A stretch of 64,000 nt of DNA from Euborellia annulipes (lineage: Eukaryota; Arthropoda; Insecta; Dermaptera; Anisolabididae), in contig JAKCPI010031616.1 of NCBI GenBank assembly GCA_023213315.1, positions 62,001 through 126,000 of the forward strand, in the 5' to 3' direction. The notes under the pieces were generated by a model that was not told where the DNA came from, did no database searches, and was given only the letters and a program-made list of their open reading frames with translations. A program made the position numbers and the translations under genes. Each line of letters starts with the position of its first letter. Positions within the stretch are counted from its first letter, which is position 1. This document shows, in pieces, positions 1 to 10,949 of the stretch.

Positions 1-331
1 ATGTATTTATTTGCTAGTTTGTATTATGGTCAGACAATTTTCATGTTTATCATCATTATCATGTAAGTATAAATTCTTTAAATTTATGGACCAAAGGAAT
101 CGAACTCTGGTTTCGAGATCCACATTCAGAAAATTGATAGCTGTTAGCCTATGGCGTTCATTCCCCACAAAATTGCGGATCTGTCAGGAATGTTCTGCAA
201 CGTTCCTGTGGCGTCGAAATCTTCGCTATATCCTCGTAATTTTATGTGGGCCAGCAATTACGAGATCAGGGTTCGATACCCAGCCAAATCCAAAATAGTA
301 CTATTTTCAACCTTGGAAACAAAGTTGTAAT
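1..331. other. Unassigned start of window with tRNA-like B boxes
   Basis: No gene is recognised. The stretch holds a B-box-like GGTTCGATACC at 270-280 on the plus strand and a reverse B-box-like patch near 90-120. They suggest degraded tRNA-derived SINE sequence rather than a functional tRNA; no cloverleaf could be closed. The 95-codon frame here has no family features. Confidence 0.3.
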
Positions 332-676
332 CAGGGATGGGAAAAATCCTTTAAAAAGGATCTGATCCGGATTAGCATTCCGACAAGCTCGGGCGATTCG
401 GTCCGCTAATCCGATCTGATTTAAAAAAAAAAGAATCGCTGTTTGGATCCGAAAATTTTATCCAGACATGATTTTTAGGCGTTTAGACGAATCAAAAGAA
501 TATACGTAAAAATTTTTAAAAATTTCCGAAAAGGAATTGATTCAGAGAGCAAAAATGATTTCGATCCAGATCCAAAATTCTCCACAAAAAAGGATTTCGA
601 TCTCAATCCGAAAATCCTGGATCGGATCGAATTTTCGGATTTAAATCCAAAAAGATCGCGATCCTGCCCATTCCTG
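332..676 (+). mobile_element. hAT-type non-autonomous transposon
   Basis: The ends are inverted (CAGGGATGGG left, CCCATTCCTG right) and the element is flanked by GTTGTAAT (324-331) and ATTGTAAT (677-684), a near-perfect 8-bp duplication as hAT transposases make. The inside is rich in short GGATC/GATCC-type motifs and has no coding capacity. A diverged second copy is at 8340-8813. Confidence 0.8.
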
Positions 677-1092
677 ATTGTAATGTATGTTTTTACCGGG
701 AAAACGTTTATAAAAAGGCAGCAATGAAACGATTTTGATGACCAAATATTTCATTATATATCGTGGCTTAAAGGTTGCAAATATTAATATATTCTGAAAA
801 TAGACAAGTAAATGTGAAAGTTTGTGCGCTTCCGTTAAAACTAATAGGGTAGAAATTCTATCCGTGTCCCCGTCAGGGTTCGGTTAGTGGGAGAAAATGC
901 CATAAAGATGACCAAATCTTTTTTGCATTCATGTAATGCTTATCTGCTTTGTCATATTGGATGTAAGTTTGTGACGATTTGCAAAATATCTGTTGTTTGT
1001 ACTGAGGATGATTCAATCTCACTGAGAAATATTTACAAATAAATTAAGTTATTTAATTATTGGCAGACGGTCCTTAAATTTATGTTCCTTAC

Positions 1093-1485
1093 CAGGGGCG
1101 CCGGAACGAATTTCAATCAGGGGGGGGGCAAAAAAATTTTTTTTAGAAAATTAAAATAATTTAATATGTTCAAATAGTATAAAACAAAAACAAATCTACT
1201 ATAAAACTTTAAAAATTTTAAATAAAATCACAATTTTAATAAAATTAAAATTTTAAAAAATTTGGTAGTGATTTTCAAAAATTTTTGGAAAAAATTTGGA
1301 AAAAAAATGAATTTCTTACTCTTTTAATTTTTTTTAATTTAGAAGATTTTATTTTTCAAAAGTAAAAATATATCATTTTTAAAAATAAATGAAATAAAAG
1401 AAGAAATTTTGCCCCCCCCTGTCCCCCCCTATAGGATGCCAGGGGGGGCAATGTACCCTTGCCCCCCCCAGTTCCGGCGCCTATG
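1093..1485 (+). mobile_element. hAT-type non-autonomous transposon with G/C-tract ends
   Basis: The ends CAGGGGCGCCGGAAC and GTTCCGGCGCCTATG are inverted and flanked by a perfect 8-bp duplication TTCCTTAC (1085-1092 and 1486-1493). Long G and C tracts sit just inside the ends. A close copy is at 4560-4959. Confidence 0.88.
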
Positions 1486-1493
1486 TTCCTTAC

Positions 1494-2093
1494 TGCTATC
1501 TACAATAAAAAAAAAAAAAAAAATTGGTTTCTAGAGGTTTTTGAGGTAGGTGTTTACAATTCTGTGGTCAATATCTTTGCGACCAAAGTGTAGGAATAAT
1601 TTCTCTATAGAGATAAATTAAATTCGGACAATTAATACTAGAGATATTATGCACTTCTGAGCTTTATTAGAATTGGGAGACTCCGCGTTTTATCATGCTA
1701 AATATGATCTGAGCATAGAGAAATAATGCGTTTAAAGTCTTCTTCTCCTCATTTATTTGCGCGAATTTCTCAAACGATTTTTTTTTTTTTTTTTTTTTTT
1801 TGAGATTTTGGCCAGCTTTTCGGCATTTTCTTGTACGTCGTCGTGATATGTAGATCTTGAAATTAATTTATAATAAGGGAAAAAAATCTTCATTTTGGTT
1901 TGTCTTCTTATCTTATCTAATCTTCATCTGTTAGGCTAGATCGGAGAGTTTGTCTTCTCCCACTTCATTTTGAGAATAGTAAATTAAGAATTGAAGTTTT
2001 CAATTAAGCCCCAATTGACTCCATTTATTATATTTTTTTATCTACATATTATATTTCTTGATATAAAAAAAAAAAAAAATTATATATTTTTAG
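1494..2093. other. Upstream or intronic AT-rich sequence before the receptor exons
   Basis: Poly-T and poly-A runs, no recognisable gene or repeat. It ends in the acceptor (TAG at 2091-2093) of the first visible odorant receptor exon, so at least its right part is intron. The gap at 685-1084 is equally featureless. Confidence 0.6.
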
Positions 2094-5000
2094 GTATTAT
2101 CTGGATCATATGAAATTTTTTGGAGACAAATTTAAAAATTTTTTTATTAAAAATAAGGGAAGTGAAAAGGATTTAATACCTACTCTAAGAGAGTTTTTAA
2201 AAGAACATCAACATATTTTAAGGTAAGTGGGTGTATCTTAGGGGAGAGGGTGCTACTAGTAAAAATCCAAAGTCGACAAAGTCCTTCCCTTAGACCTTTA
2301 GATAATTTATTTTTAAATATCTATTTATTTTAATTAAAAATTCATTTGAACATAAACAAATTTCAGTCAACATCAGTAAATAAAAAAAAAAATGATAAAT
2401 ATGAAATTTTTCAAGTTTCTTTCAACATAATTTCAGTGGCGTAGCGAGGGGGGAGCAAGTGGGGTCATCATGCCCCGGGCGCTACTCACAAAGGGGCGCT
2501 AAATGGTCCTCAAAACAAAAAAATTGCTGGATAATTTTTATTTTTATTATAATTGATTTCTGGAAAATATATTTTAAATTTAGTGGCAGTGTAATATAAT
2601 AATTTTGTATGTTTTACATATAATATTATATTGTTTTCGAATGGGGGGGGGGCGCTAAAAAGGTATGTGCCCCGGGCGCGTGTTAAGCTCACTACGCCAC
2701 TGCATAATTTGCTTTTCCTTGCTACAGACTGACAATAATTTTTGGAAAGATGGCGGTTTTGTGGCGTTTACATCGGCTTATGAGATCAAAGTAAAAAAAT
2801 TAAATATTTTTCAGTTTGTTTGAAGAGTTGAACACAATCCTGTTGCCATCAATGGTCTATCAAAGTCTCTCTGTTTCTTTGGCGCACACTGTGGTCATTC
2901 TTCGTTTTATTTTTGTAAGATAAGAAGTTTAATAAATTTTACAAATACATTTTTTAATTTAATTTTCATTACTTTCAGTTTGATAAAACACTTTGGGAAA
3001 AAATGATATCCGTGGTTCTAGTTGGGTTTGAAGTTACTAATCATTTTATTTTCTCTTGGTTTGGAAGCCAAATCATGGATTCGGTATTTATTAAAATAAG
3101 ACAACAATTAAGTAGTATTGTTTTTAAATATTTTTATTATTATTTTTGTTATATATTATAATCCACATTTATCTTGAATGTCCATTGCATAAGAGGATAC
3201 TAATCCGATAAAATTCTTTAAAGACCCTCCTCACTAGCACAATGTGTTTATGTAATGAACCAATGATAATATATAACCACTTATCACATCATGCTAGATG
3301 TGAGGGTGCCATTTGGAAAATTAAATGCATTTTTACTAATATTATCATGGGGATTCACCCGGAAATATTTTCCAAATAAAGTGGTGGTTGAGAAACCGCT
3401 AGTTGTGTATTGCCCAGAATTATTTCTTCTTCTTCTTTCTTCGCCATCATTAATCCCGAGGTGCGGGGTCGGCGGTCCTAACCTTAGCCCTCCATTCTTG
3501 TATTGCCCAGAATTCTTTATATATCATATTTTATAATTATATTTTTCAGAATGAAAAGCTAATGATGGAAATTTTCATGTGTGGTTGGGAAGATCTCGAT
3601 CCACGATATCGGAAATATTTAATAATGATTTTAAATATTTTAAAAAATCCCAAAACGCTCTCTGCTGGGATGTACGGACCTGTTTGTATTAATTTATGGT
3701 TATCGGTAAATATTTTCATCAAATCTATATAATTAATATCAAAGTTTTTAATTTTGAATGTTTATAATTTTAAAACCTTTTATCCAAAAATTCAATGATA
3801 CCATCCATCATTGTTCTATATCACTTCTATTTATTTGTGGTTTTTTTTTTATAAACAGTGACGGCGCTAGGGAGCTAGGAGGGGGGGGGGGGGTCAAAGG
3901 CTCCCTACAATGGCATCTGTCCCCCCCCCCCCCCCAATTTTTTTTGTTTCTCTGTTGATATAGGATATAGCCTATATGTATATTGTCCCCCCCCCCCCCC
4001 CCGTTGACAATTTGACCCACTCCTGTCCCCCACTGAGAAAAAGCTGGAGCCTTCACTGTTTATAAATAACAAAAATATTATTTTTGAAAAAAAAAATATT
4101 TTTTCAATCAGCACAAAACACTAATGTTTGTGACTAATGGGAAATTTTAATTCACCAATTTAAATGATCGAAGTGAAAAACTGAAGTGAAGCGAATCATC
4201 AAAAAGTAATTCGGATCTGAAATAAAAGAAAATTAAAAACAAGTTATTAATTACAGTATTTTAAAATTTATTTATTATTTTTAGAAAAAAAATTCAAAGA
4301 AAATTTTGGGTGAGTTATATTTTAACAGGGTTATTTGGGCCGTTGGCCTTTGGCTGATGGCCGAATAAATGAAAAAAATAAAAAATCTGGTGTGAAAGCA
4401 CAGCACACAACTTTCTCTTACCTTCGGTAATCGAAAGTTGTGTTCTGTGCTTATCACACCAGATTTTTCGTGTCGACATATATTTAGTTTCCGCCCATAT
4501 ATTAAAATTCAAGATGTAAAATTTATAAACATGGAGAAATATTTATATTTTGTTACCATCAGGGGCGCCGGAACGAATTTGATTCAGGGGGGGGGGGGCA
4601 AAAAATTTTTTTTTAGAAAATTAAAATTATTTAATATGTTCAAATAGTATAAAACAAAAACAAATCTACTATAAAACTTTAAAAATTTTAAATAAAATCA
4701 CAATTTTAATAAAATTAAAATTTTAAAAAATTTGCTAGTGATTTTATCAAAATTTTTGGAAAAAATTTGGAAAAAAATGAATTTCTTACTCTTTTAATTT
4801 TTTTTAATTAAGAAGATTTTATTTTTCAAACGTAAAAATATATCATTTTTAAAAATAAATGAAATAAAAGAAGAAATTTTGCCCCCCCTCTGCCCCCCCC
4901 TATAGGATGCTAGGGGGGGGGGGGCAATGTACCCTTGCCCCCCAGTTCCGGCGCCTATGGTTACCATGGCAACCATAGAGTAAAGTGTGCTTCAAACAAT

Positions 5001-6127
5001 TTTGAGAGCAAAATGAGAATATACATTTAAAAGAGCATCTAAAAAATAATTGATTTTTGAATTTTAATCAAAATCGTTTGAGCGAATTTTGAAAAAAAAA
5101 GTGAAAAAGTACATCAGTACTAGTACTCTTTAGCCGATTTTGATTAAAAGCTTATTTTCCCGGTCCCGGTGGGTGTTTAACTTAAATATAACATTTCAGT
5201 CTCATAGCTCAATTCCTTCATCCTTGAAACTGAACACACACAGACACACAGACAGACCATATCGCGAAAACCACTTTTTTGGATTCAGGGGACCTCAAAA
5301 CGTGTATATCCATCAAAATCTCGACATTGAATTTTTGACATGAATCCAATACGGTACTTTCTCTCTCTATATATTAACATATAACTAGAGAATTTGACTG
5401 GGGGGGGGGGGGATCATATATCCTCCGGGGGGGCCTGGAAAGCACCATATTTTCTCAATTTTTCTTGGCGCGCACACACACACACACACGGACACACAGA
5501 CATAATGCCGAAAATGGTATTTTTGGACTCAGGGAGGTCTAAAACGTGGAGAATCATCAAAATCTAGAAGTCGAATTTTTTTTACTATTACAATACTTTC
5601 TCTATACGAGAAAGTAAAAAACTAAACTTTTTCATGATCTCTGATATCGGAAAAAGAAATATTTTAAATTTTTCTGATATCCTTGACCGGGCCCCCCGCA
5701 TCGGGGGTTTGCGGGGACGTTACGTTACGCCACTGTATAAAATCATAGAATTGACTTTTCTCTCAAAAATATAGGGACCCTAAAAAGACTTTTGCACAGG
5801 GCCCTCCGAAAAAAGCTAATTACGGCCCTGCCTACAACAGAACTCGATAAAACTGCAAAACTAAAATCCTAAAATCAACACTATAATTTACTTGGGCTGT
5901 TTCAAAATTTATTAATATTATGATTTTATTCATATAAAAGTTATTAATGATAATTTGTTCATTATACCCTCCTCTCTTACACCAAAAATCTTGCAACCCC
6001 CACCCCTCCCTCTACTTATCAAACCGCCATTGGTTCTACAAATTGTTTTTATTTTAATCATAACTTTTTTTTTTAGATTCTTCAATTCTCTTATTCTTTA
6101 TATACTTTGTTACGAAATACAACATAA
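2094..6127 (+). CDS. Insect odorant receptor (7tm_6), 3' half, five exons
   Basis: Five exons join in one open frame: 2094-2222, 2815-2914, 2979-3083, 3550-3705 and 6077-6127 (stop TAA at 6125-6127). Every intron has GT...AG ends and most acceptors have a clear pyrimidine tract. About 179 residues are encoded. Exon 1 gives an intracellular-loop-like segment ending in LREFLKEHQHILR. Exon 2 carries a hydrophobic helix, exon 3 another, exon 4 the stretch DPRYRKYLIMILNILKNPK followed by SAGMYGPV, and exon 5 the ending ILQFSYSLYTLLRNTT. An AG-rich loop followed by a short last exon with FSYS..TLLRN is the C-terminal signature of insect odorant receptors, ligand-gated channel subunits of olfactory neuron membranes that work with Orco. 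The family is usually about 400 residues, so the N-terminal half is missing; I found no matching exon in 1-2093 and infer it lies upstream. The first exon starts in phase 2. Frames and splice sites are intact, so it is probably a live gene. The last intron (3706-6076) is swollen by nested transposons. Confidence 0.92.
2434..2702 (+). mobile_element. hAT-type MITE in odorant receptor intron
   Basis: Inverted ends CAGTGGCGTAGCGAG and CTCACTACGCCACTG are flanked by a perfect duplication CATAATTT (2426-2433, 2703-2710). It lies between the first two visible receptor exons. Related pieces are at 18039-18153 and 24176-24420. No coding capacity. Confidence 0.9.
3856..4058 (+). mobile_element. hAT-type MITE in last odorant receptor intron
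   Basis: Starts CAGTGACGGCGC, ends GAGCCTTCACTG, flanked by the perfect duplication TTTATAAA (3848-3855, 4059-4066). Two long C tracts and one long G tract fill most of it; the frames predicted on both strands here are artefacts of those tracts. Confidence 0.85.
4381..5386 (+). repeat. Double-hairpin element family A, copy 1 (interrupted by hAT)
   Basis: Begins with the family 5' hairpin (4381-4470, arms around AATCTGGTGTGA / TCACACCAGATT) and continues through the GTTACCATGGCAACC segment, an ACACAG microsatellite near 5230-5250, the GGATTCAGGGGACCTC block and an AT-rich 3' end. A hAT element (4560-4959) split GTTACCAT during insertion, so this copy is older than that hAT. The 3' hairpin has decayed. 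Confidence 0.8.
4560..4959 (+). mobile_element. hAT-type transposon nested in family A element
   Basis: Same family as 1093-1485, with ends CAGGGGCGCCGGAAC and GGCGCCTATG. Flanked by a perfect 8-bp duplication GTTACCAT (4552-4559, 4960-4967). The duplicated bases belong to the conserved GTTACCATGGCAACC motif of the host repeat, so the uninterrupted copies of that repeat serve as the empty site. Confidence 0.92.
5449..5613 (+). repeat. Family B hairpin-element fragment
   Basis: The 3' end of a sister family: CA microsatellite, ACATAATGCC, a GGACTCAGGGAGGTCTAAAACG block and the terminal hairpin ACTTTCTCTATACGAGAAAGT. A complete palindromic version is at 19531-20391. Confidence 0.65.
5683..5734 (+). 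mobile_element. Truncated hAT end
   Basis: CCCCCCGCA...GCGGGGACGTTACGTTACGCCACTG matches the right end of the element at 47456-47846. No left end or duplication is found. Confidence 0.45.
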
Positions 6128-6237
6128 AAAATCATCTATATACTTTATTAGAAAATGTATTAGATAAAAAAAAAAAGTTAATCAATGTATGTTACTAGAA
6201 TTAGGCCTATATAGCACTAATTAAGAACTTAGTAAAG

Positions 6238-6243
6238 AATAAA
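6238..6243 (+). promoter_or_regulatory. Poly(A) signal of the odorant receptor gene
   Basis: A canonical AATAAA lies 111 bases after the stop codon, in AT-rich 3' UTR-like sequence and just before a T tract that belongs to a SINE remnant. It is the first such hexamer after the stop. Confidence 0.55.
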
Positions 6244-6256
6244 GCAAAATGAAAAT

Positions 6257-6259
<3 letters not shown>

Positions 6260-6292
<33 letters not shown>

Positions 6293-6425
6293 CACACACA
6301 TTCACACAATCTTTTCGGCAACTTAGGCCATTTAAGACTTTGACGATAACAATTATTATTTATAATATCTATTGAGGGTCAGGCATTTCTAATTAAGCCA
6401 TTTGGTATCCAAATGGTTTTATATT
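6260..6425 (-). mobile_element. tRNA-derived SINE-1, 5'-truncated
   Basis: The tail half is present in reverse orientation: long T tract, CACACACATTCACAC, the CTTTTCGGCAACTTAGGCC block and the ATTTGGTATCCAAAT palindrome. The tRNA-like head is missing. Confidence 0.7.
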
Positions 6426-6569
6426 TTAAAAGAAATACAGTATTTTGAATTGTTTTTTGGAGGAATTTTGTGTTGAAGTATATTATAGTAGAGGTGAAAT
6501 TTCATTGAATGGATATAGCAATAAGAATCTTGTGGATAAAAAATGGAATTCTGGAAACGCTAAAAGAAA

Positions 6570-7265
6570 AAAATCTGGTGTGACTGGCGCACAGCACACA
6601 ACTTTCTCTTACCTTCGGTAATCGAAAGTTGTGTACTGTGCTTGTCACACCAGATTTTTTGTGTCGACATGTATTTAGTTTCCGACAGTAGGGTACAATT
6701 GAATTCAAGATGTAAAATTTATAAGTATGGGAAAATATTTATATTTTGTTACCATGGCAACCATTTCTCCTATCTTTTCTATGGAGTACAAGAGTAAAGT
6801 GGTCTTCAGAAGATTTCAATCACAAAATGAGAATATACATTTTATAGAGAATCTAAAAAATAATTGATTTTTGAATTTTAAAAAAAATCGTTGGAGCAAA
6901 TTTTGAGAAAATCGAAAAAAAACTGAAAAAGTGAATCAGTAAAGTGCTAGTACTTTTTGGTCGATTTTGTTCAAAAGCTTCGTGTCACGTCCCATGGGGG
7001 TGCCTAACTTAAATATAAAATTTCAACTTCCTAGCTCTTTTCGTTCTTGAGATATTTTGTTCACAGACACACACACACACAGACACACAGACACACAGAC
7101 AGACACACAGACAGACAGACCATGTCGCGAAAACCAGTTTTTTTTGGATTCAGGGGACCTCAAAACGTGAAGATCCATCAAAATCTCGACATCGAATTTT
7201 TGACATGAATCCAATACTTTCTCTCTATATATATATTACATATATACATAGGTAAGAGAAAGTAA
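6570..7265 (+). repeat. Double-hairpin element family A, full copy
   Basis: Both terminal hairpins are present: 5' hairpin 6570-6660 and 3' hairpin ending in GGTAAGAGAAAGTAA at 7251-7265. The internal ACAC/AGAC microsatellite is at 7060-7120. No coding capacity; the 63-codon reverse frame is repeat sequence that recurs in other copies. Confidence 0.85.
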
Positions 7266-7929
7266 TAGAAAAAAAAAATCATAAATTTCCAAAATTTTAA
7301 AGTGTTATTTATATAATAAAATTTGTACTACATTTAGAGTTTGAAAATCATAGAGTACGAGGTTAAATCGCCATTAGTTATGGCGAATCATAATATTTGA
7401 CTTTATCTCTGTTAACTTTCCTATCCATTGACTAGTCAAAAAAACAAAACAAATATAAGCAATTCATTCACAGTATATTAAACTATTTATATTTGACACC
7501 TGACGAAAATACAAATGTATGAATCACATAATTATTTCCCCATTTAGCACATAGAAATTTCCGATCTCATGATAAATGAGTGATTTATTTATTGCGAGCA
7601 AGCGAACGCTTGAGGCTGCCCCTTTGAAAGCGGCAACCAACAATCATTCCCGTATGTTTGGTTAGCAGCTTGCAGGCGGACCAACTTATATAATTTTTTT
7701 GTTTATAAAAAAAATATACATTATTATTATTATTATTGGAATATTTTAAACATAGTGCAATCAATGCATTCCACGAATTGACCTAGATGTAAATTTAGAT
7801 AAAAATTTTTCAATCACGACTATTATTGTTTTGTGTCTAATTTGGAGCAACTTTAGTATTTTTCATTTGAGTTCGAAACCCTTTTTTTTAATACACTTCA
7901 AGGGTGAAAGGAATTATTTTTTTTTAATC
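7266..7929. other. AT-rich spacer with a short GC-richer patch
   Basis: No gene or named repeat. A patch near 7590-7690 is richer in G+C than its surroundings and includes a GCGAGCAAGCGAACGCTTG-like partial palindrome; its role is unknown. Confidence 0.4.
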
Positions 7930-8132
7930 ATGTTTCGTAATTTAAGTTTATCTTCAAGATTACGTCAAGACGATAGTATGTATAAAAAAAATGAATTACA
8001 AAATAAAAATATTTTTTAATAATAAATAATAAATGAAAAAAATGTATATGTTCAAATTTCTTAGATCCCGTTGAAAGCATGCCGGAAATTAATCATTTAT
8101 TATTGGAAGAGCCAAAAATGGCTCTAAAATAA
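7930..8132 (+). CDS. Candidate two-exon mini-ORF, unknown
   Basis: ATG at 7930 opens a 15-codon frame that reaches a GTATGT donor at 7976. An 89-base AT-rich intron ends in TTTCTTAG at 8064, and the frame continues from 8065 to TAA at 8130-8132. The joined product is 37 residues; its second part reads PVESMPEINHLLLEEPKMAL and has protein-like composition. I do not recognise it. It could be a real small peptide gene, the first exons of a longer gene with an unseen alternative splice, or chance. Confidence 0.27.
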
Positions 8133-8339
8133 AAATTCTTAGGTCAGGAGTCCGAGAATTTTTTCGCATACTGAAGGGCCAGAGAATTTATTTTGGAAAT
8201 GAGTCCCTAAGGTCCAAAGACTACTGATAATTGCCAGTCACATGTTGCCAAGAAGAGCCAGAATAAGTATAAAGGAAGATTTTAGAATGGTGATTTTATA
8301 TTTCATTTCAGTTTTGTCAAAAACTGTAAGCTTTTTCAA

Positions 8340-8813
8340 CGAGGGATGGACAAAATCCTTTAAAAAGGATTAGTGATCCTGGCAGTTCGGACGATCCGAT
8401 CCATTAATCCGAACCGGCTGCTGCAAAAGGATTAGCGATCCGAACCGGCGATCTAACAAACTCAGATGATCCGAACTGATTTAGAAAAAGAAACATTGTT
8501 CCGATTCCTAAATCCAGATCCGCGAACGGAAAATTCGATCCAGACTCGATTTTTAAGCGTTTGAATCAAAATGATATACGTTTATTAAAAATAAAAAAAT
8601 CTTCAAGGTTTGGCAATTCTTTGAAAAGAATCATAAAAATACAGGATTGGTAATCCTTCGAAAAGAAGCAGGGATCCGATCCTAGTTATAAAAAACAAAA
8701 TAATTTCGATCCAGATCTAAGTCCTTCCCAAAAATAAAAATTTCGAACCAGATCCGAATATAGGATCGAATTTTTGGATTTAAATCCAAAAGGATCGCCA
8801 CCCTTCCCATCAG
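8340..8813 (+). mobile_element. Diverged hAT-type element (family of 332-676)
   Basis: Left end GAGGGATGGACAAAATCC and right end AAAAGGATCGCCACCCTTCCCATC match the 332-676 element, including the same interior order of GATCC-type motifs. No clear target duplication remains. Confidence 0.65.
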
Positions 8814-8814
8814 T

Positions 8815-9228
8815 GTTTACAATGACCTCGCTAGAAGTGAGACATAAATATTTATTTGTTCATTTCATGTATCAATATTTCTTTTCGAATTTATTTTTTC
8901 CTAATTATAATCTGCCAATGTTTTTTTTTCTGATAAACTATTTGTTTTAAATAAAAATTAACATCGAAATGGTTACTTCGTTTCTAGTTCAACCCTGGAA
9001 AATAATCAATTCAAAATATTAACTTTAGTGGAATAATATTTATATAGAAAATTATTTTATTCAACATTTTGTTTGGAAACAATATTTACTAATTTATGGA
9101 CTAGAAAATATTTATACAAAACTTCTTAGTTCTTAGCAAGTCTCTCACTTCTGGTTAATAACCCAAATTAAGTCTGGTATTTCTAATGTTACTAAAAACG
9201 CAATTGTATAGCTCTGATGTAATATTAA
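8815..9228. other. AT-rich spacer
   Basis: No gene, repeat boundary or RNA recognised. Confidence 0.5.
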
Positions 9229-9296
9229 TAGGGGGTAGCAACAAATGAGAAGTTGCAACTATAGTTTTTTCTCTATATATTTATTTTATTTACACA

Positions 9297-9332
9297 GATG
9301 AAGTTTCGGTTCCATGTTGGAACCATCCTCAG
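9297..9332 (-). ncRNA. Hammerhead-like motif
   Basis: On the minus strand: CTGAGGA, stem II GGTTCC/GGAACC, GAAAC then TTC in place of GTC. Stem II is perfect. Stem III has lost its palindrome. Confidence 0.5.
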
Positions 9333-9799
9333 AGCTCGCAAAAAGTCTATGTCTGGGTGTCATAGTGAATTTTTATGTATTTTTAGACTTTTATCATTAT
9401 ATAAATGTAATAAATATATTCTTTTTTCCAAAAAAAGGGGGGTATGGTGAGGACACAGATAAACCACGATAAAAATGGTATATATAATTCACAAAAAGTG
9501 AAATAAAAAGAGAATTAGTACGTGCTGAGAATTTAAATAATTATGCCTCAGGACGTACTAATTCTCTTTTTATTTCACTTTTTGTGAATTATATACCATT
9601 TTATCGTGGTTTATCTGTGTCCTCGCCAGACCTCTTTTTTTGAAAAAAAACAATTTAAATAATCAGGACTGCGCCATTATTATTAGTAATAAATATATAC
9701 ACATAATGTAATAAATATATAACCTAACGCATAACGTGAAATATGAGAAGTAAAAAGTAAAATTCACCATGACACACTCATAAAGACTTTTTGCCAGCC

Positions 9800-9832
9800 C
9801 TGAGGATAGTTCAAACAGGGAACTGAAACGTC
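9800..9832 (+). ncRNA. Hammerhead-like motif
   Basis: CTGAGGA, stem II AGTTC/GAACT, GAAACGTC. Mirror partner of the motif at 9297-9332 in the same inverted repeat. Stem I is not obvious. Confidence 0.5.
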
Positions 9833-10221
9833 AATAAAATAAATAAAGAAAAACTATAGCTACAATTTCTCATTTGGTGGTACCCTCTACTAATGCTACT
9901 AATTTTAAATTTTTGTAATAATTTTTTTAATCATGAATAATAGCTTACAATTTTTTATCACGTGTCGTAATTATCAGCCACTAAAGAGACGGATTTTTCA
10001 GCGATAGAAAATTTTCGGATATAATTGATTAAAAATACATTTTCTAGAATTCGAACTCCTACCCATTGGCTACTAAGTTTATCAGTATTGACAATATGAG
10101 ACCGTAACTTATTCTGATAGTGCCCTGATAATATATAAATTGTGTATTACTCTATTTTTTACTCCCTCTTTAATACGATCATTTTTACTTTTCAAAATCG
10201 GTTTAGTTAAATTTTTAGTCA

Positions 10222-10488
10222 CTACTCTATATGTGTATATTCAGTAGTAGTCAGTACTCTATATGTGTACCTATATATGAGAAGTCTATATTTATACAAT
10301 CTGGTCAAAATACTGGCGAGTTCATTTATTAATATATTATCAAAGACAATCGGAATTTTCCTGGAAATTTCTTCTATTTTTTTCTGCAGATTAATTTTCA
10401 AGATTACATTATCATCTTCAAATTTACCCAGATTTATGAAATGGTTTTTCAAGGAGCAATGCCCTTTGAGTAGGCTATTGATAAGAGT
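10222..10488 (-). pseudogene. Protein-like fragment, unknown
   Basis: A minus-strand frame runs from the codon after a stop at 10489-10491 to the stop at about 10222 (about 88 codons). It contains a charged, helical-looking segment (EDDNVILKINLQKKIEEISR) and has no obvious ATG near its start. It looks more like protein than the surrounding frames and might be a decayed transposase or host exon. I cannot name a family. Confidence 0.2.
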
Positions 10489-10654
10489 TTATACAAAAAC
10501 ACATGCATTCATGTCACTTCAAGTGTTTTGTTATCAAAAAGAGAGGATAGAGCATTGGGGAATCCTGAAAAGGGGAATTCCATTGAATATGTAATTACGA
10601 ATCTCTTGAGATTCTTATATTAAATCCATTTTTCAAAATTTATAATTGATAGCG

Positions 10655-10945
10655 TTTCTATAAAGGGTGGCGCCCCGCAAATCTGCGAGGGCGGTAGTAA
10701 CGTCATTGACAGGCGGACTTTCACCTCCCTATCGCGGAGGGCGATACCGATTATGACCGAAATTAGCCGAGTGCAACCGAATGATTCTAACAGGTGGCTT
10801 TCGCCTCGTGGACTCCTCTGCTTTAGTGCAATTGGGATTGCCGATTGCCATTCATTGCCGATTTGCTCTCCTCTCTAGTGGATGTGGATGACCTTTCTTG
10901 CTTGACGACAGGATAAACGGACCACCGCTTTTCCATTTGAATTGT
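10655..10945. other. GC-richer island, possible promoter or first exon
   Basis: About 290 bases with much higher G+C and CpG content than the flanks, repeated CCGA/GCCGA motifs and a GTAAGTC donor-like site at its right edge (about 10946). A 41-codon plus frame (ATG 10753, TAG 10876-10878) lies inside. The island could be a promoter with a 5' exon, or a decayed GC-rich repeat. Confidence 0.3.
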
Positions 10946-10949
10946 AAGT

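Larger units (their letters stand above)
9229..9893. repeat. Large inverted repeat with hammerhead-like motif in each arm
   Basis: The left arm (from AGGGGGTAGCAACAAATGAG) and right arm (to TCTCATTTGGTGGTACCCTC) are inverted. Each arm holds a hammerhead-like motif next to AATAAAATAAA/TTTATTTTATTT. A second, nearly perfect inner palindrome lies between 9449-9525 and 9553-9624, arms about 75 bases. Confidence 0.8.

Noticed and set aside
900..971. Upstream odorant receptor exon ending at GTAAGT near 970
   Set aside because: The frame that would fit the phase 2 start of the exon at 2094 has a stop 9 codons upstream and no receptor-like residues.
3858..4010. G-quadruplex or regulatory role for the long G and C tracts
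   Set aside because: Tracts of this kind occur inside many hAT ends here and are explained by that family structure.
10265..10594. 109-codon plus-strand frame
   Set aside because: Hydrophobic string from AT-rich DNA; the minus strand reading of the same bases looks more protein-like, and neither is convincing.
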